34,262 nt of DNA from Pseudomonadota bacterium (GCA_029569495.1 JAKQTB010000147.1:1-34262); one strand, 5' to 3'. Shown: positions 16,955 through 25,806, counted from the stretch's first letter. Notes: generated from the letters alone by a model not told the origin. Program-made: numbers and translations.

Positions 16955-18064
16955 ATGCTTTTTAAGCGTTCTCTCATTCAAGAATTAAGTGCAAGTGCTG
17001 CTGGCGCTTTTCTTATATTAACGGGCATTGTTATTGCACAACGTGCAGGGTTTTTAATACGTCACGCCGCAAAAGGCATTATCCCCAACGACGCAATTAC
17101 CACCATGCTGGGATTCAACATGATTCGATTTTTACCCATGTTGCTGTCTTTAAGCTTGTTTTTAGCAATCCTCTTAACGCTCTCACGCTGGTATAGAGAC
17201 TCTGAAATGGTCATTTGGTTTAGCGCGGGCTTAAGTACCAACAGCTTAATTCGCCCTATTCTCAACTTCACAATCCCCATCGTCATCATCATCTCTTTAC
17301 TGAGTTTTTTCGTCACGCCGTGGGCCATCAATAAAGTTGAAGATTATCGCGTTCAACTTGAAAGTCGTGACGACTTATCCACAATTAACCCCGGGGTTTT
17401 TAAAGAGTCGGCCCATGCGGACCGGGTCTTTTTTGTAGAAAGCTTTGATGAACTGGGCAATGTTGTTAAAAATATCTTCGTACAATCTATTCAACATGAA
17501 AAACTAGGCATTATCGTCGCAGCAAAAGGCAGTCGTCTTGTGGAAAAAAATGGAGACAATTTTCTGCTCATGCAAAATGGCAGGCGTTATCAAGGCGTGC
17601 GCGGTACGGCTGAATACTCAACAACGGAGTTTGAAAAATACGCTATTCGCGTTGAAGCCGTAGAGGCACAGCGAGATGCACCAACCACCCAGTCCATTTC
17701 AAGCTTTGATCTCTTAAAAAACTCTAACAATGCAAACATTGCCGAACTACAGTGGCGTTTATCCATGCCTATTGCAGCCCTGATACTAGCAATCTTGGCG
17801 ATTCCATTAAGCGCTGTTGACCCACGCGCGGGACGCTCAGCTAACTTTGCGCTCGCCATCATCATCTATATTTTATACATTAACTTGTTAAGTATTATTC
17901 AGGCATGGATTGCTCAAGATAAGATAAGCGGCATTGTCGGTTTATGGCCCGTCCACTTTATTTTTGGGTCGGTAGCCATCTACATGGTCTATCGCCGCAT
18001 GCAGCAACTCACATTACTACCTACATTTATGATTAAGGCTTGGGGCAAACTTAAACGCACTTAA
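16955..18064 (+). CDS. lptF: LPS export permease LptF
   Basis: LptF is one of the two transmembrane partners of LptB in the ABC transporter that extracts lipopolysaccharide from the inner membrane. The 369 residues show the YjgP/YjgQ layout: three N-terminal helices (about 10-30, 55-78, 98-120), a periplasmic beta-jellyroll region (about 125-265) and three C-terminal helices. The opening LFKRSLIQELSASAAGAFLIL and the block RLSMPIAALILAILAIPLS preceding the second helix set are typical. It is followed by lptG after 9 bp. It diverges from pepA. Confidence 0.94.
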   Translation: MLFKRSLIQELSASAAGAFLILTGIVIAQRAGFLIRHAAKGIIPNDAITTMLGFNMIRFLPMLLSLSLFLAILLTLSRWYRDSEMVIWFSAGLSTNSLIRPILNFTIPIVIIISLLSFFVTPWAINKVEDYRVQLESRDDLSTINPGVFKESAHADRVFFVESFDELGNVVKNIFVQSIQHEKLGIIVAAKGSRLVEKNGDNFLLMQNGRRYQGVRGTAEYSTTEFEKYAIRVEAVEAQRDAPTTQSISSFDLLKNSNNANIAELQWRLSMPIAALILAILAIPLSAVDPRAGRSANFALAIIIYILYINLLSIIQAWIAQDKISGIVGLWPVHFIFGSVAIYMVYRRMQQLTLLPTFMIKAWGKLKRT

Positions 18065-18073
18065 CCAAAAAGC

Positions 18074-19144
18074 ATGAAAATTATTCACCATTACTTACTA
18101 AAAGAAATTGTTGCCAATATCCTGCTCGTGATGTTGGCACTGATTGCCATGTTTTCCTTTTTTGATTTGATTCAGGAATTAGACGCGTTAGGAAAAGGTA
18201 ATTATGGCTTAGGGCAGGTGTTATTGTTTGTTTTACTTAGTGCGCCAGGCCACGTTTACGAGGTGATACCGGTGGCCGTACTGGTTGGTACGATGCTAAC
18301 GTTAGGCCTGCTTTCACGCTACTCAGAATTGATAATTTTAAGAGTCAGCGGGCTGTCCATCTTCAACATTGCCGTCATGCTCTTAAAAATTAGCTTGGTT
18401 TTTACTTTAATTACCTTTTTGATAGGTGAAATGATTACACCTATCAGTGAAAAAATGGCGCAACGCATGAGAATCAAAGCAACTGATTCAGTGGTTGCGC
18501 AAGAATTTCGGTCGGGCCTATGGGTAAAAGACGGCAATAATTTTATCAACGCCGAAGAGGTATTACCCGATACCAGCTTACTGAACCTCCACATCTATGA
18601 ATTTGACGAGAATGCCAAACTAGTCAAAATACGCAACGCCAAGCGCGGTGAATATTCTCGCGGAGAATGGCTACTGTCTGATGTGTCCGAAACCAACTTC
18701 AGCGCCAACGCTGTAGAAGTGCGTCAATTTGCTGAAGTTAACTGGCAGTCTCTCATTCGCCCAGAACTTCTAAATGTGCTACTGATCATGCCAGAAAAAA
18801 TGTCCGCCTTAAACTTGTATTCATACATTCGACATTTAAGCCTGAATAAACAAAAAACAACCCGCTATGAAGTGGCGCTATGGGCCAAGATGATCTACCC
18901 GCTAGCATGTATTGTAATGGTCTTATTGGCGCTCCCATTTGGCTTTGTTCAACAACGGGCGGGTGGAGCAAGTAACAAAATTTTCTTAGGTATCATGCTG
19001 GGAGTAACTTATCAGGTATTAAATCGTGTTTCTGCGCATTTAGGGTTGCTCAACGATTGGCCACCGCTATTTAGTGCGATGATGCCCACCGTGCTGTTTC
19101 TAATAGCAGCGCTCACGATGCTCTATTTTGTTGAACGTAGGTGA
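18074..19144 (+). CDS. lptG: LPS export permease LptG
   Basis: This 356-residue protein is the paralogue and partner of LptF. It starts with KIIHHYLLKEIVANILLVML, has three N-terminal membrane helices, a periplasmic domain (about residues 125-265) and three C-terminal helices that include LPFGFVQQRAGGASNKIFLG, a motif typical of LptG. Translation is likely coupled to lptF. The convergent RDD gene ends only 18 bp away, and I see no terminator between them. Confidence 0.94.
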   Translation: MKIIHHYLLKEIVANILLVMLALIAMFSFFDLIQELDALGKGNYGLGQVLLFVLLSAPGHVYEVIPVAVLVGTMLTLGLLSRYSELIILRVSGLSIFNIAVMLLKISLVFTLITFLIGEMITPISEKMAQRMRIKATDSVVAQEFRSGLWVKDGNNFINAEEVLPDTSLLNLHIYEFDENAKLVKIRNAKRGEYSRGEWLLSDVSETNFSANAVEVRQFAEVNWQSLIRPELLNVLLIMPEKMSALNLYSYIRHLSLNKQKTTRYEVALWAKMIYPLACIVMVLLALPFGFVQQRAGGASNKIFLGIMLGVTYQVLNRVSAHLGLLNDWPPLFSAMMPTVLFLIAALTMLYFVERR

Positions 19145-19162
19145 TTATTTACGAATTATCAC

Positions 19163-19606
19163 TCAGCTTTGTTTAATGGATACCAGCTTATTTTTCAAAT
19201 AGCGGTCATGCCAATATAGATGCTCTTTATCTAGCACCGCCCAAATAAAACCTAAACCCAAAAAAAGCAAACTCACGGTAGCGAGTACATAGCGCAAGGT
19301 TGCTAATTGAAATGATAACAACTGCGCATGTTGATTGAATAACTTTAATCGCCATGTCTTCATGGCCAATGTTTGGCCGTTTTTATGCCAGCACCAAATG
19401 AAATACACCCCGACCGTAGCCCACAAGTAAAATTGAAACACATACCGTTTTAAACCATGCGTGGCTTCACCAAATAACCATAAATAAACAAAGGCACTGG
19501 CAAATAGTATCGCTGCCACTACAAGTGTCTCATATATGAAACAAGCCCCAAGTATTAAAAGGCTTGGGGCTTGTTTCAGGTGAGGGCTTGATGAATGCTC
19601 GAGCAT
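19163..19606 (-). CDS. RDD family membrane protein
   Basis: This 147-residue protein has three or four hydrophobic segments. The first (after KQAPSLLILGACFIYE) and the later GQTLAMKTWRLKLFN block match the RDD family, although the classic Arg-Asp-Asp residues are partly changed. No transport substrate can be assigned. It is last in the sigma factor/DUF3619/DUF3106/RDD series, 30 bp after the DUF3106 gene. Codons about 10-24 form one of the strongest hairpins in the window (19537-19578), described separately. Confidence 0.75.
   Translation of the reverse strand: MLEHSSSPHLKQAPSLLILGACFIYETLVVAAILFASAFVYLWLFGEATHGLKRYVFQFYLWATVGVYFIWCWHKNGQTLAMKTWRLKLFNQHAQLLSFQLATLRYVLATVSLLFLGLGFIWAVLDKEHLYWHDRYLKNKLVSIKQS
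19537..19578. repeat. Perfect 16-bp inverted repeat inside the RDD coding region
   Basis: TGAAACAAGCCCCAAG (19537-19552) is an exact reverse complement of CTTGGGGCTTGTTTCA (19563-19578) around a 10-bp loop. It lies within codons of the RDD gene, about 30-70 nt after its start. No T-run follows on either strand, so it is not a standard terminator. Confidence 0.9.
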
Positions 19607-19636
19607 TATTGTGGCGAAATATCAGGCAAACTTTAT

Positions 19637-20077
19637 TTAATTTAAATCCGCATCTTGATACACCTCAGGTGACTCAGCTCTTAACCGAGCGCGCTCTGAC
19701 TCAGGTAGCTTTTGATATTCCACCCATTTTTTTCGTAATTCATTTTTTTTATCTGCTGACAGTGATTGAAATTGCTGGTGGCTCTTTCTTGCATTTTCAC
19801 GCTCATAGGGTGTCATACGGCTCCAATTACCCAAGCGCTTTTGCACCAAAGCCTGCTTTGCCGCATCCATTTTCGGATAATCGCGTGCAATATCCAGCAT
19901 TTTTTCTCGTTGCCACGGGCGAAGTGTGTCCCATTCTGAAGCAAGTGGATTTAATACTTGTTTTTGTGAATCGTTTAATTCTGCCCAAGAAACCGTACTT
20001 TCACCAGCCATTGCTTGCCCACTGATGAGCAAGACAAAAAATATTAAGTATTTGAATCTTTTTTTGAAACTAACCAT
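19637..20077 (-). CDS. DUF3106 domain protein, exported
   Basis: This 146-residue protein has an N-terminal signal peptide (basic KKRFK, hydrophobic core, cut near AMA). The mature part is helical and built of short units in which Trp, Leu and Glu/Gln recur (LNPLASEWDTLRPWQREKM, NWSRMTPYERENARKS, KKWVEYQKLPESERARL). This pattern is what I recognise as DUF3106, a betaproteobacterial family of unknown function. It probably acts in the periplasm. It overlaps the upstream DUF3619 gene by 34 bp, so the two are likely co-translated and functionally linked. Confidence 0.82.
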   Translation of the reverse strand: MVSFKKRFKYLIFFVLLISGQAMAGESTVSWAELNDSQKQVLNPLASEWDTLRPWQREKMLDIARDYPKMDAAKQALVQKRLGNWSRMTPYERENARKSHQQFQSLSADKKNELRKKWVEYQKLPESERARLRAESPEVYQDADLN

Positions 20078-20505
20078 GTATTAAACCCCTTATCGGCAAA
20101 TGCTTCTGGCGGCAATTCAGAAGCAAGCAAAAACGCATCACTACGCTCCAATGAATTTACGCCAGCATTATTTTTATCACTCAACTGCTGTACAGCAAAC
20201 AACGTTATTAGTAACGCACTGATCACCATAGTAGCTGACAACATTTTATGTTGCTCAACATAGGCGCTAAATTCAGACCCAAACCAAGCTAGCACGCCAC
20301 CACTGTGATTCACGCCACCAGTCTGCCTAGAAGTAAGGCGATTTACCGCAGCACCTCTGGCATTTGCTAGCTTTTGCAAGGTCGTGGCGTTCAAATGATT
20401 GGCATGGTCTTTTAACAAACCAGCCGCCAACTGCACAAGCGCTTCATCTTGTGCATCAATGGGTGCATCCCCTACATCATTTATTTTTTTTTGCATTTCT
20501 TTCAT
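20044..20505 (-). CDS. DUF3619 family single-pass membrane protein, possible sigma regulator
   Basis: This 153-residue protein has a helical cytoplasmic-looking N-terminal half (ALVQLAAGLLKDHANHL, LQKLANARGAAVNRL). One transmembrane helix follows around residues 88-108 (SATMVISALLITLFAV), and then a short C-terminal region with LASELPPEAFADKGFNTWL. It starts 9 bp after the sigma factor gene. The position and topology resemble an anti-sigma factor, and ELPPEAF...GF..WL is the family's recognisable end. Anti-sigma function is inference only; no zinc-binding anti-sigma motif is present. Confidence 0.78.
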   Translation of the reverse strand: MKEMQKKINDVGDAPIDAQDEALVQLAAGLLKDHANHLNATTLQKLANARGAAVNRLTSRQTGGVNHSGGVLAWFGSEFSAYVEQHKMLSATMVISALLITLFAVQQLSDKNNAGVNSLERSDAFLLASELPPEAFADKGFNTWLVSKKDSNT

Positions 20506-20514
20506 CGTATACTC

Positions 20515-21117
20515 CTAGCCTTTTGAGCTGTCGCTACTTAACATTAAGCCTGATAGGCCGATATTTTCTAATCCTTGTTTTTTTAATTCAATTGCAAGTG
20601 CATGAACAGCGCGTGAACAGTGCGTTTTAACGCTTCCGTCCGAACAGCCCATAATGGCCGCCGTTTCAGCTACATCCATCTCCTCCCAGTAACGCAACAC
20701 AAAGGCTTCACGTTGACGCGTTGGTAGCTTTTCTATCGCTTGCTCAAGCAGTCGAATGGTTTGGCTGCGTTCAAGCCTTGCTGAAGGCTCATCGCTATCA
20801 TCTTCTACATCTATGGTCTCAAGAGGATCATGATCATCGCCATCTTCACGACTGCCAAAAGATGATAACAAAGTAGTCCATAAATTTCGTACTTTTTGGC
20901 GTCGCCAAAAGTCGCGCATGGTGTTTTGTAAAATGCGCTGAAAGAGCATTGGAAACTCTTCGGCAGGTTTATCACCATACTTTTCAGCAAGCTTCATCAT
21001 GGCATCTTGTACAATATCAAGCGCGGCATGATCATCCCGCACGGCATACACCGTTTGCTTGTAGGCGCGACGTTCTACCTCTGCAAGAAAATCAGAAAGC
21101 TCTATTGGAGTTGCCAT
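20515..21117 (-). CDS. RNA polymerase sigma factor, sigma-70 family (ECF-like)
   Basis: This 200-residue protein has a sigma region 2 (about residues 10-80, with ALDIVQDAMMKLAEKYGD and NTMRDFWRRQKVRNLW). An acidic linker (GDDHDPLETIDVEDDSDE) follows, then region 4 (LEQAIEKLPTRQREAFVLRYWEEMDVAETAAIMGCSDGSVKTHCSRAVHAL) with a clear helix-turn-helix. I start at the ATG at 21117; a TTG at 21132 is also in frame. It heads the operon with DUF3619, DUF3106 and RDD genes. The target promoters are unknown; autoregulation would be expected for an ECF type. Confidence 0.9.
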   Translation of the reverse strand: MATPIELSDFLAEVERRAYKQTVYAVRDDHAALDIVQDAMMKLAEKYGDKPAEEFPMLFQRILQNTMRDFWRRQKVRNLWTTLLSSFGSREDGDDHDPLETIDVEDDSDEPSARLERSQTIRLLEQAIEKLPTRQREAFVLRYWEEMDVAETAAIMGCSDGSVKTHCSRAVHALAIELKKQGLENIGLSGLMLSSDSSKG

Positions 21118-21273
21118 AATGTTTGTTATCAATGCTTATTGCGAATACTTTCAAAATCTACGACTCTATTGTTGACTTAACCTGTCAGCCAATCGCAGTA
21201 TATCAGGTTTATATTTTGCACTAAGCGACGCTTTAGATACAATCATACCAATTCAATACACAAAGTATACCCC

Positions 21274-21525
21274 ATGTGGCGACTGATTTTTTTAGGCTTG
21301 GTGATTTGGTTGATGGTCTATTGGGTAAAACGTCATATTCGTTCATCCAATAAACCTAATGCAACTGATGCACAAAGTCAAAGCGAAACTGCTAGTAATG
21401 ACACTTCAGAAAAAGTGGAAGACATGGTGCAGTGCGCACATTGCGCCGTGCATCTGCCAAGGTCAGAGGCCTTTTTAGTCAATGGTAAAATATATTGCAG
21501 CAAAAATCACATACCCAAAATATGA
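21274..21525 (+). CDS. PP0621 family small membrane protein
   Basis: This 83-residue protein starts with one membrane helix (WRLIFLGLVIWLMVYWV). A Ser/Thr/Asn-rich linker follows, then a C-terminal part with CAHC, VHLPRSEAF, and YCSKNH. The Cys/His pattern suggests a small metal-binding site. The family is known as PP0621 and often precedes pilS. The stop overlaps the pilS ATG by 4 bp, so translation is coupled. Role unknown; its linkage to pilS hints at type IV pilus or envelope function. Confidence 0.85.
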   Translation: MWRLIFLGLVIWLMVYWVKRHIRSSNKPNATDAQSQSETASNDTSEKVEDMVQCAHCAVHLPRSEAFLVNGKIYCSKNHIPKI

Positions 21526-23138
21526 GTATTTTAAAATTTAGCCTAAATTCTTTTTTAAATCAAACTGTTGCAAAACAGAGTGAGCTGCCATTACAAGTAC
21601 GCGCCGTCAATATTCTCAATATTTTCAGGCTCGTTTTGAGCCTTATTTTTATTGGCCTTTATCTGTTAATGAGTAAGGAAATTGGCTGGCACAAAGAAAC
21701 TGACCCGTTATTTTTTAATTTATCCGTCAGCTATTTTATTTTCAGCCTCATCTCACTCTTTATCAGCAGACTCAAATTTGCGGCGCACCCATATTTACTG
21801 CCCATGCAAGTATTGGTCGATATTTTGTTCATTACGCTCATTATGCATGCGGCAGGCGGCGCACAAAGCGGCTTGGGGTTATTGCTGATTATCAGTATTG
21901 TTACTGCAAGCCTGGTAAGCCCTGGCCGCTTAGCCTTGTTTTATGCGGCGGTTGCTAGCATTTGCTTACTTACTGAGCAAAGTTATCAAATTGTCATCAA
22001 AGATTTATCTAACAGCAGCTACACGCAAACCGTAATGCTGTGCCTGAGCTGTTTTGCAACGGCCTGGCTGGCTTATAGTTTAGCCAAACGCATGCAACAA
22101 AGTGAAGCGCTGGCTTCATCACGCGGCATTGACCTTAAAAACCTAGCGCAAGTGAATGCCCTTATCACCCAAGAAATGCAAGATGGCGTCGTTGTGGTCA
22201 ATGAAGATTTGGATATTCGTCACCATAATGTACAAGCGGAATCTTTATTAGGCTTTACTAGCAGCAATAAAGGGCCGATTTCACTCAATACCGCTGCCCC
22301 GGAAATTGCCACGGCATTTCACCACTGGGCGCATATTATTGGCGCAAGTAGCGAAACCATTGTGACGATTAGCAACCGCGAGCTCAAATTGAGATTGATG
22401 CCTATTAGCCAGCAACGTGATTTGGGCGCGGTGATTTTTATTCAGGATTGGAGTCTGCTACAAGCCAAAACCCAGCAAACCAAGTTGGCGGCACTGGGAC
22501 GATTAACCGCCAACATTGCGCATGAAATTCGCAACCCGTTAAGTGCTATTAGCCATGCCAATCAACTGTTGCAGGAAGACGAAAACTCACCTTCAACCAC
22601 ACGTGTGCTACAAATTGTTGAAGATAACATTGGGCGCATCGACCAAATTATTAAAGACGTGCTTGAACTCAATCGACGCGACCGCACCCATCAAGTGGAC
22701 ATTGAATTGGGAACATTTTTGAAAGATTTTTATAGTCAATTCTGCGCTATTGAAAACATTTCAACCATGCACTTTTTGCTGGAACCGACCCTTGGTGAAT
22801 ATCACGTGACTTTTGACCGCCGCCATTTAACCCAGATATTGTGGAACCTGTGCAAAAATGGCTGGCAACATAGCCAAAAACAAGTAGGCAGCTTATCACT
22901 TGGCTGTGTAGGTGTCGGTAAATCTGGCATTAATATTCAAATCACCGATGACGGTAGTGGTATTTCAGAGCAGGATTTACCGCGATTATTTGAGCCCTTT
23001 TTTACGACCAAATCAACAGGTAACGGTTTGGGGTTATATATTTCACGTGAACTGGCTGAGGCCAACGGTGCACAACTTAAATACCAAGCGGTGCCGCAAG
23101 GCAGTTTATTTTTAATTCAATTGAAAAGTTCTACTTAG
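21522..23138 (+). CDS. pilS: Sensor histidine kinase PilS
   Basis: PilS senses membrane pilin levels in Pseudomonas and phosphorylates PilR. This 538-residue protein has about six N-terminal membrane segments (residues 25-190). A PAS-like region follows (about 205-310, with MQDGVVVVNEDLDIRHHN), then the dimerisation helix with H334 in NIAHEIRNPLSAISHANQLL. The ATP-binding core has WNLCKNGWQHS, TDDGSGISEQDLPRLFEPFF and GNGLGLYIS. The ATG at 21522 overlaps the previous stop as ATGA; a TTG at 21495 is less likely. pilR begins 62 bp downstream. Confidence 0.92.
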   Translation: MSILKFSLNSFLNQTVAKQSELPLQVRAVNILNIFRLVLSLIFIGLYLLMSKEIGWHKETDPLFFNLSVSYFIFSLISLFISRLKFAAHPYLLPMQVLVDILFITLIMHAAGGAQSGLGLLLIISIVTASLVSPGRLALFYAAVASICLLTEQSYQIVIKDLSNSSYTQTVMLCLSCFATAWLAYSLAKRMQQSEALASSRGIDLKNLAQVNALITQEMQDGVVVVNEDLDIRHHNVQAESLLGFTSSNKGPISLNTAAPEIATAFHHWAHIIGASSETIVTISNRELKLRLMPISQQRDLGAVIFIQDWSLLQAKTQQTKLAALGRLTANIAHEIRNPLSAISHANQLLQEDENSPSTTRVLQIVEDNIGRIDQIIKDVLELNRRDRTHQVDIELGTFLKDFYSQFCAIENISTMHFLLEPTLGEYHVTFDRRHLTQILWNLCKNGWQHSQKQVGSLSLGCVGVGKSGINIQITDDGSGISEQDLPRLFEPFFTTKSTGNGLGLYISRELAEANGAQLKYQAVPQGSLFLIQLKSST

Positions 23139-23200
23139 CGCAAGCGCGTAAAAAAATGTTTCATTGTTATCGTTTTAATTAAAACAAGGCATAATATCGC

Positions 23201-24622
23201 ATGACTCAAAAACACACTTGCCTCATTGTCGATGATGAATCAGATATTCGCGAACTGCTCGTGATGACGCTTGAGCGCATGGATATTGACACCTATAGCG
23301 CCAACGGTCTAGAAGAAGCAAAAACTTTACTCGCGCAGCGCCCCTACTCGCTCTGCCTAACCGATATGCAAATGGGCGATGGCACTGGGCTTGAACTGGT
23401 GCAATATATCAATGAGTTTCATGCTGGCCTGCCCGTCGCGGTGATTACCGCACATGCAAGTGCCGACAACGCCGTGGCCGCGCTCAAGGCTGGGGCTTTT
23501 GATTATTTAAGTAAGCCGCTGTCCCTCAAGCAACTGCGCCCTGTCATTGAATTTGCCCTCAAACTCACCCCGCAGACCAGCCACGCGCCTTCAGACACCT
23601 TAGAGATGATTGGCGATTCTGAGCCGATGACGCATGTACGCCACATGATTGCGAAACTTTCACGCAGTCAGGCGCCCGTGTACATTAGTGGAGAATCAGG
23701 TAGCGGCAAAGAGCTTGCGGCCAAACTTATTCATAAAAACAGCGCGCGGGCTGAAGGCGCTTTTATTGCGGTGAACTGTGGGGCGATTCCTGAAAATTTA
23801 ATGGAAAGTGAATTTTTTGGCTACAAAAAAGGCGCATTCACTGGGGCAAACCAAGACAAAGAAGGCATGTTTCAGGCCGCCAATGGCGGCACATTGTTTT
23901 TAGATGAAGTGGCCGATTTACCATTGCCCATGCAAGTGAAATTATTACGCGCCATTCAGGAAAAGAAGGTCCGCATGGTGGGCGGTACCGCTGAAGAAGC
24001 GGTGGATGTGCGCATTATCAGTGCCACACACAAAAACTTGGTTGAAATGATGGAAGCTGGCCAATTCAGGCAAGATTTATACTACCGCCTGAATGTGATT
24101 CAGCTCAAAATGCCCGCGCTGCGTGATCGGCCCGTGGATATTCCGCTATTGGCGAACTTATTACTTGAAAAACTTTGCAAAAACCTAGGTGTTGATGCAC
24201 CAAAAATTGAGCAATCCACGCAAGATTACATTTCAAATCTGGCTTTTCCAGGCAATGTGCGTGAGTTAGAAAACATGCTTGAACGCGCGCTCGCCATGTG
24301 TGACGGACAAACGATTACCATTGATGACTTGATGCATCATGAAGAAATTCGTATTGAGCGCAGAAAAGTACCGCGTGATGAATTTCATAAACTGCCTTCG
24401 ACCAACCCAAATATTTCGCCTGATGTGAAACTGCCGGAGTATCTTGAAGAAGTTGAAAAACGCGCTATTTTGCAGGCGCTTGAAAAAACCAATCAAAACA
24501 AAACGGCTGCCGCCAAATTATTAGGCGTGAGCTTTCGAACCTTGCGTTATCGTTTGGTAAAACTTGGGCTTTCAAAAGAGGCCGAAACCGCGTTAGAAGA
24601 TGAGTTAGAAGCTGAAGAATAG
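23201..24622 (+). CDS. pilR: Sigma-54-dependent response regulator PilR
   Basis: PilR activates pilin transcription from RpoN promoters. The 473 residues comprise a receiver domain (phospho-acceptor D55 in LCLTDMQMGD, KP in YLSKPLS), an AAA+ domain with Walker A GESGSGKE (164-171), the sigma-54 contact loop GAFTGA (211-216) and GGTLFLDEVADL, and a C-terminal Fis-type helix-turn-helix (NQNKTAAAKLLGVSFRTLRYRL). All are intact. The likely target in this window is the prepilin gene at 872-1519. A GC-rich sequence with a seven-T run follows at 24626-24646 and may be a weak terminator. Confidence 0.94.
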   Translation: MTQKHTCLIVDDESDIRELLVMTLERMDIDTYSANGLEEAKTLLAQRPYSLCLTDMQMGDGTGLELVQYINEFHAGLPVAVITAHASADNAVAALKAGAFDYLSKPLSLKQLRPVIEFALKLTPQTSHAPSDTLEMIGDSEPMTHVRHMIAKLSRSQAPVYISGESGSGKELAAKLIHKNSARAEGAFIAVNCGAIPENLMESEFFGYKKGAFTGANQDKEGMFQAANGGTLFLDEVADLPLPMQVKLLRAIQEKKVRMVGGTAEEAVDVRIISATHKNLVEMMEAGQFRQDLYYRLNVIQLKMPALRDRPVDIPLLANLLLEKLCKNLGVDAPKIEQSTQDYISNLAFPGNVRELENMLERALAMCDGQTITIDDLMHHEEIRIERRKVPRDEFHKLPSTNPNISPDVKLPEYLEEVEKRAILQALEKTNQNKTAAAKLLGVSFRTLRYRLVKLGLSKEAETALEDELEAEE

Positions 24623-24690
24623 GCTGGCGCACGCCGCGCTTTTTTTCAAAAAATTCCTTCTTAAAAATGCTTATATTTTAAGCAAAATTT

Positions 24691-24757
24691 CCTCGAGAAA
24701 AAATTTATGCTCTGCGAGCCTTATAAATAAAGGCTCGCAGAGCATCGAAAAAGGTTG
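24691..24757 (+). repeat. Dispersed palindromic repeat, copy D (perfect arms, inverted core)
   Basis: The left flank CCTCGAGAAAAAATTT precedes the arm ATGCTCTGCGAGCCTT (24707-24722), the loop ATAAATA and the exact complement AAGGCTCGCAGAGCAT (24730-24745), then CGAAAAAGGTTG. All 16 pairs match. Relative to other copies the arms carry a compensatory C-G to T-A change (GCTCTG/CAGAGC). The loop is the reverse complement of the loop in copies A and B although the flanks keep their orientation. It lies between convergent pilR and the exchanger gene. A further imperfect inverted repeat flanks it (about 24664-24685 with 24768-24789). Confidence 0.9.
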
Positions 24758-24801
24758 TGCGATAAATTGCTTAAATTTTAAATGCTTTATCTCGCTGAAA
24801 A

Positions 24802-25806
24802 CTACAGTAAAACAATCGCTAAATAAGTCACATAAAGCAAGCCATTGAAGCCGATGTGCCAAACACGCAAACCACCTTCACGCGTTGCCATCACCCGCAG
24901 CCAAATGGCGGCAATCATGGTAATAATTACCCCGGCCAACACTTCTTTGCGCGGCTCCCAAGGCGTGAGCATAATGCCGATGGCTGGCAATAATGTACCC
25001 TGAAACACCATTGCGCCAGTAATGTTGCCAAACGCCAGTGTGTCTTTACCTTTGCGTATCCATAAAATGCTATTCACTTTTTCGGGCAATTCTGTAGCGA
25101 TTGGAATAATCAATAATGAAAGTAGCAAAGCAGAAATGCCAAGAATAGAAGCCGCCTCTTCTACGCCATGAATAAAGCCTTTGGCGCCCGCAATCAACAG
25201 CGCTAAACCCAATACCAGTTGCACAATAATGACCACCATATTATTGGGCAGCCCTAATTTACATAAAAACATATCGCTATCGGCTTCGGTGGCGTGGCCG
25301 TCTTCAACCAAATCTTTGGATGCGCGCAGCGTGAGCATGACATACACAAAATAAATCATGACCATGCCAAAACCCAGCCCATAGCGCACCACAATGTGCT
25401 GATGCGGCACAAACATCGCCAAGGTTGCAAAGGCAAAAGCGGCAATAAAGAAATTTAAATCGCGTAGCAAGCCCGTTTTTTCAGGCCGAAGATGACCGAT
25501 TGATGTGCGTCGCTTCCAAACAGAAAATGCCATCAAGAAAATAGACAATGTCGCTAACATCAATGGCGCCCCCAAAATTGCGCCCACGCCAATTTCTTCG
25601 TTAACCGCAACGCTGGATGTACCGGCCAATAACGCCAATAGCGGCACCATGGTTTCTGGCAGTGCGGTGCCCACTGCGGCAAACAGTGAGCCCGTTACCC
25701 CTTCTGAAATACCTAATTTTTCACCCAAATGCTCGAGCGCATTGGTAAACACTTCTGCTGCGATTAGAATCACAATGAGCATTAAAAATAATGTCGCGAA
25801 AACCAT
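24802..25806 (-). CDS. Cation/Ca2+ exchanger family membrane protein (CaCA)
   Basis: This 334-residue protein has about ten hydrophobic segments and the two inverted alpha-repeats of the sodium/calcium exchanger superfamily. The first is AAVGTALPETMVPLLALLAG with AILGAPLMLA; the second is PIATELPEKVNSILW with GNITGAMVFQ. The acidic residues after the prolines (ALPE, ELPE) are the expected ion ligands. The ion specificity cannot be read from sequence. It stands alone, convergent with pilR and divergent from ampD across 65 bp. Confidence 0.85.
   Translation of the reverse strand: MVFATLFLMLIVILIAAEVFTNALEHLGEKLGISEGVTGSLFAAVGTALPETMVPLLALLAGTSSVAVNEEIGVGAILGAPLMLATLSIFLMAFSVWKRRTSIGHLRPEKTGLLRDLNFFIAAFAFATLAMFVPHQHIVVRYGLGFGMVMIYFVYVMLTLRASKDLVEDGHATEADSDMFLCKLGLPNNMVVIIVQLVLGLALLIAGAKGFIHGVEEAASILGISALLLSLLIIPIATELPEKVNSILWIRKGKDTLAFGNITGAMVFQGTLLPAIGIMLTPWEPRKEVLAGVIITMIAAIWLRVMATREGGLRVWHIGFNGLLYVTYLAIVLL

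Noticed and set aside
24624-24648. Terminator directly after pilR
   Set aside because: There is a seven-T run after GC-rich sequence, but I cannot draw a stem longer than three or four clean pairs, so it is mentioned only under pilR.
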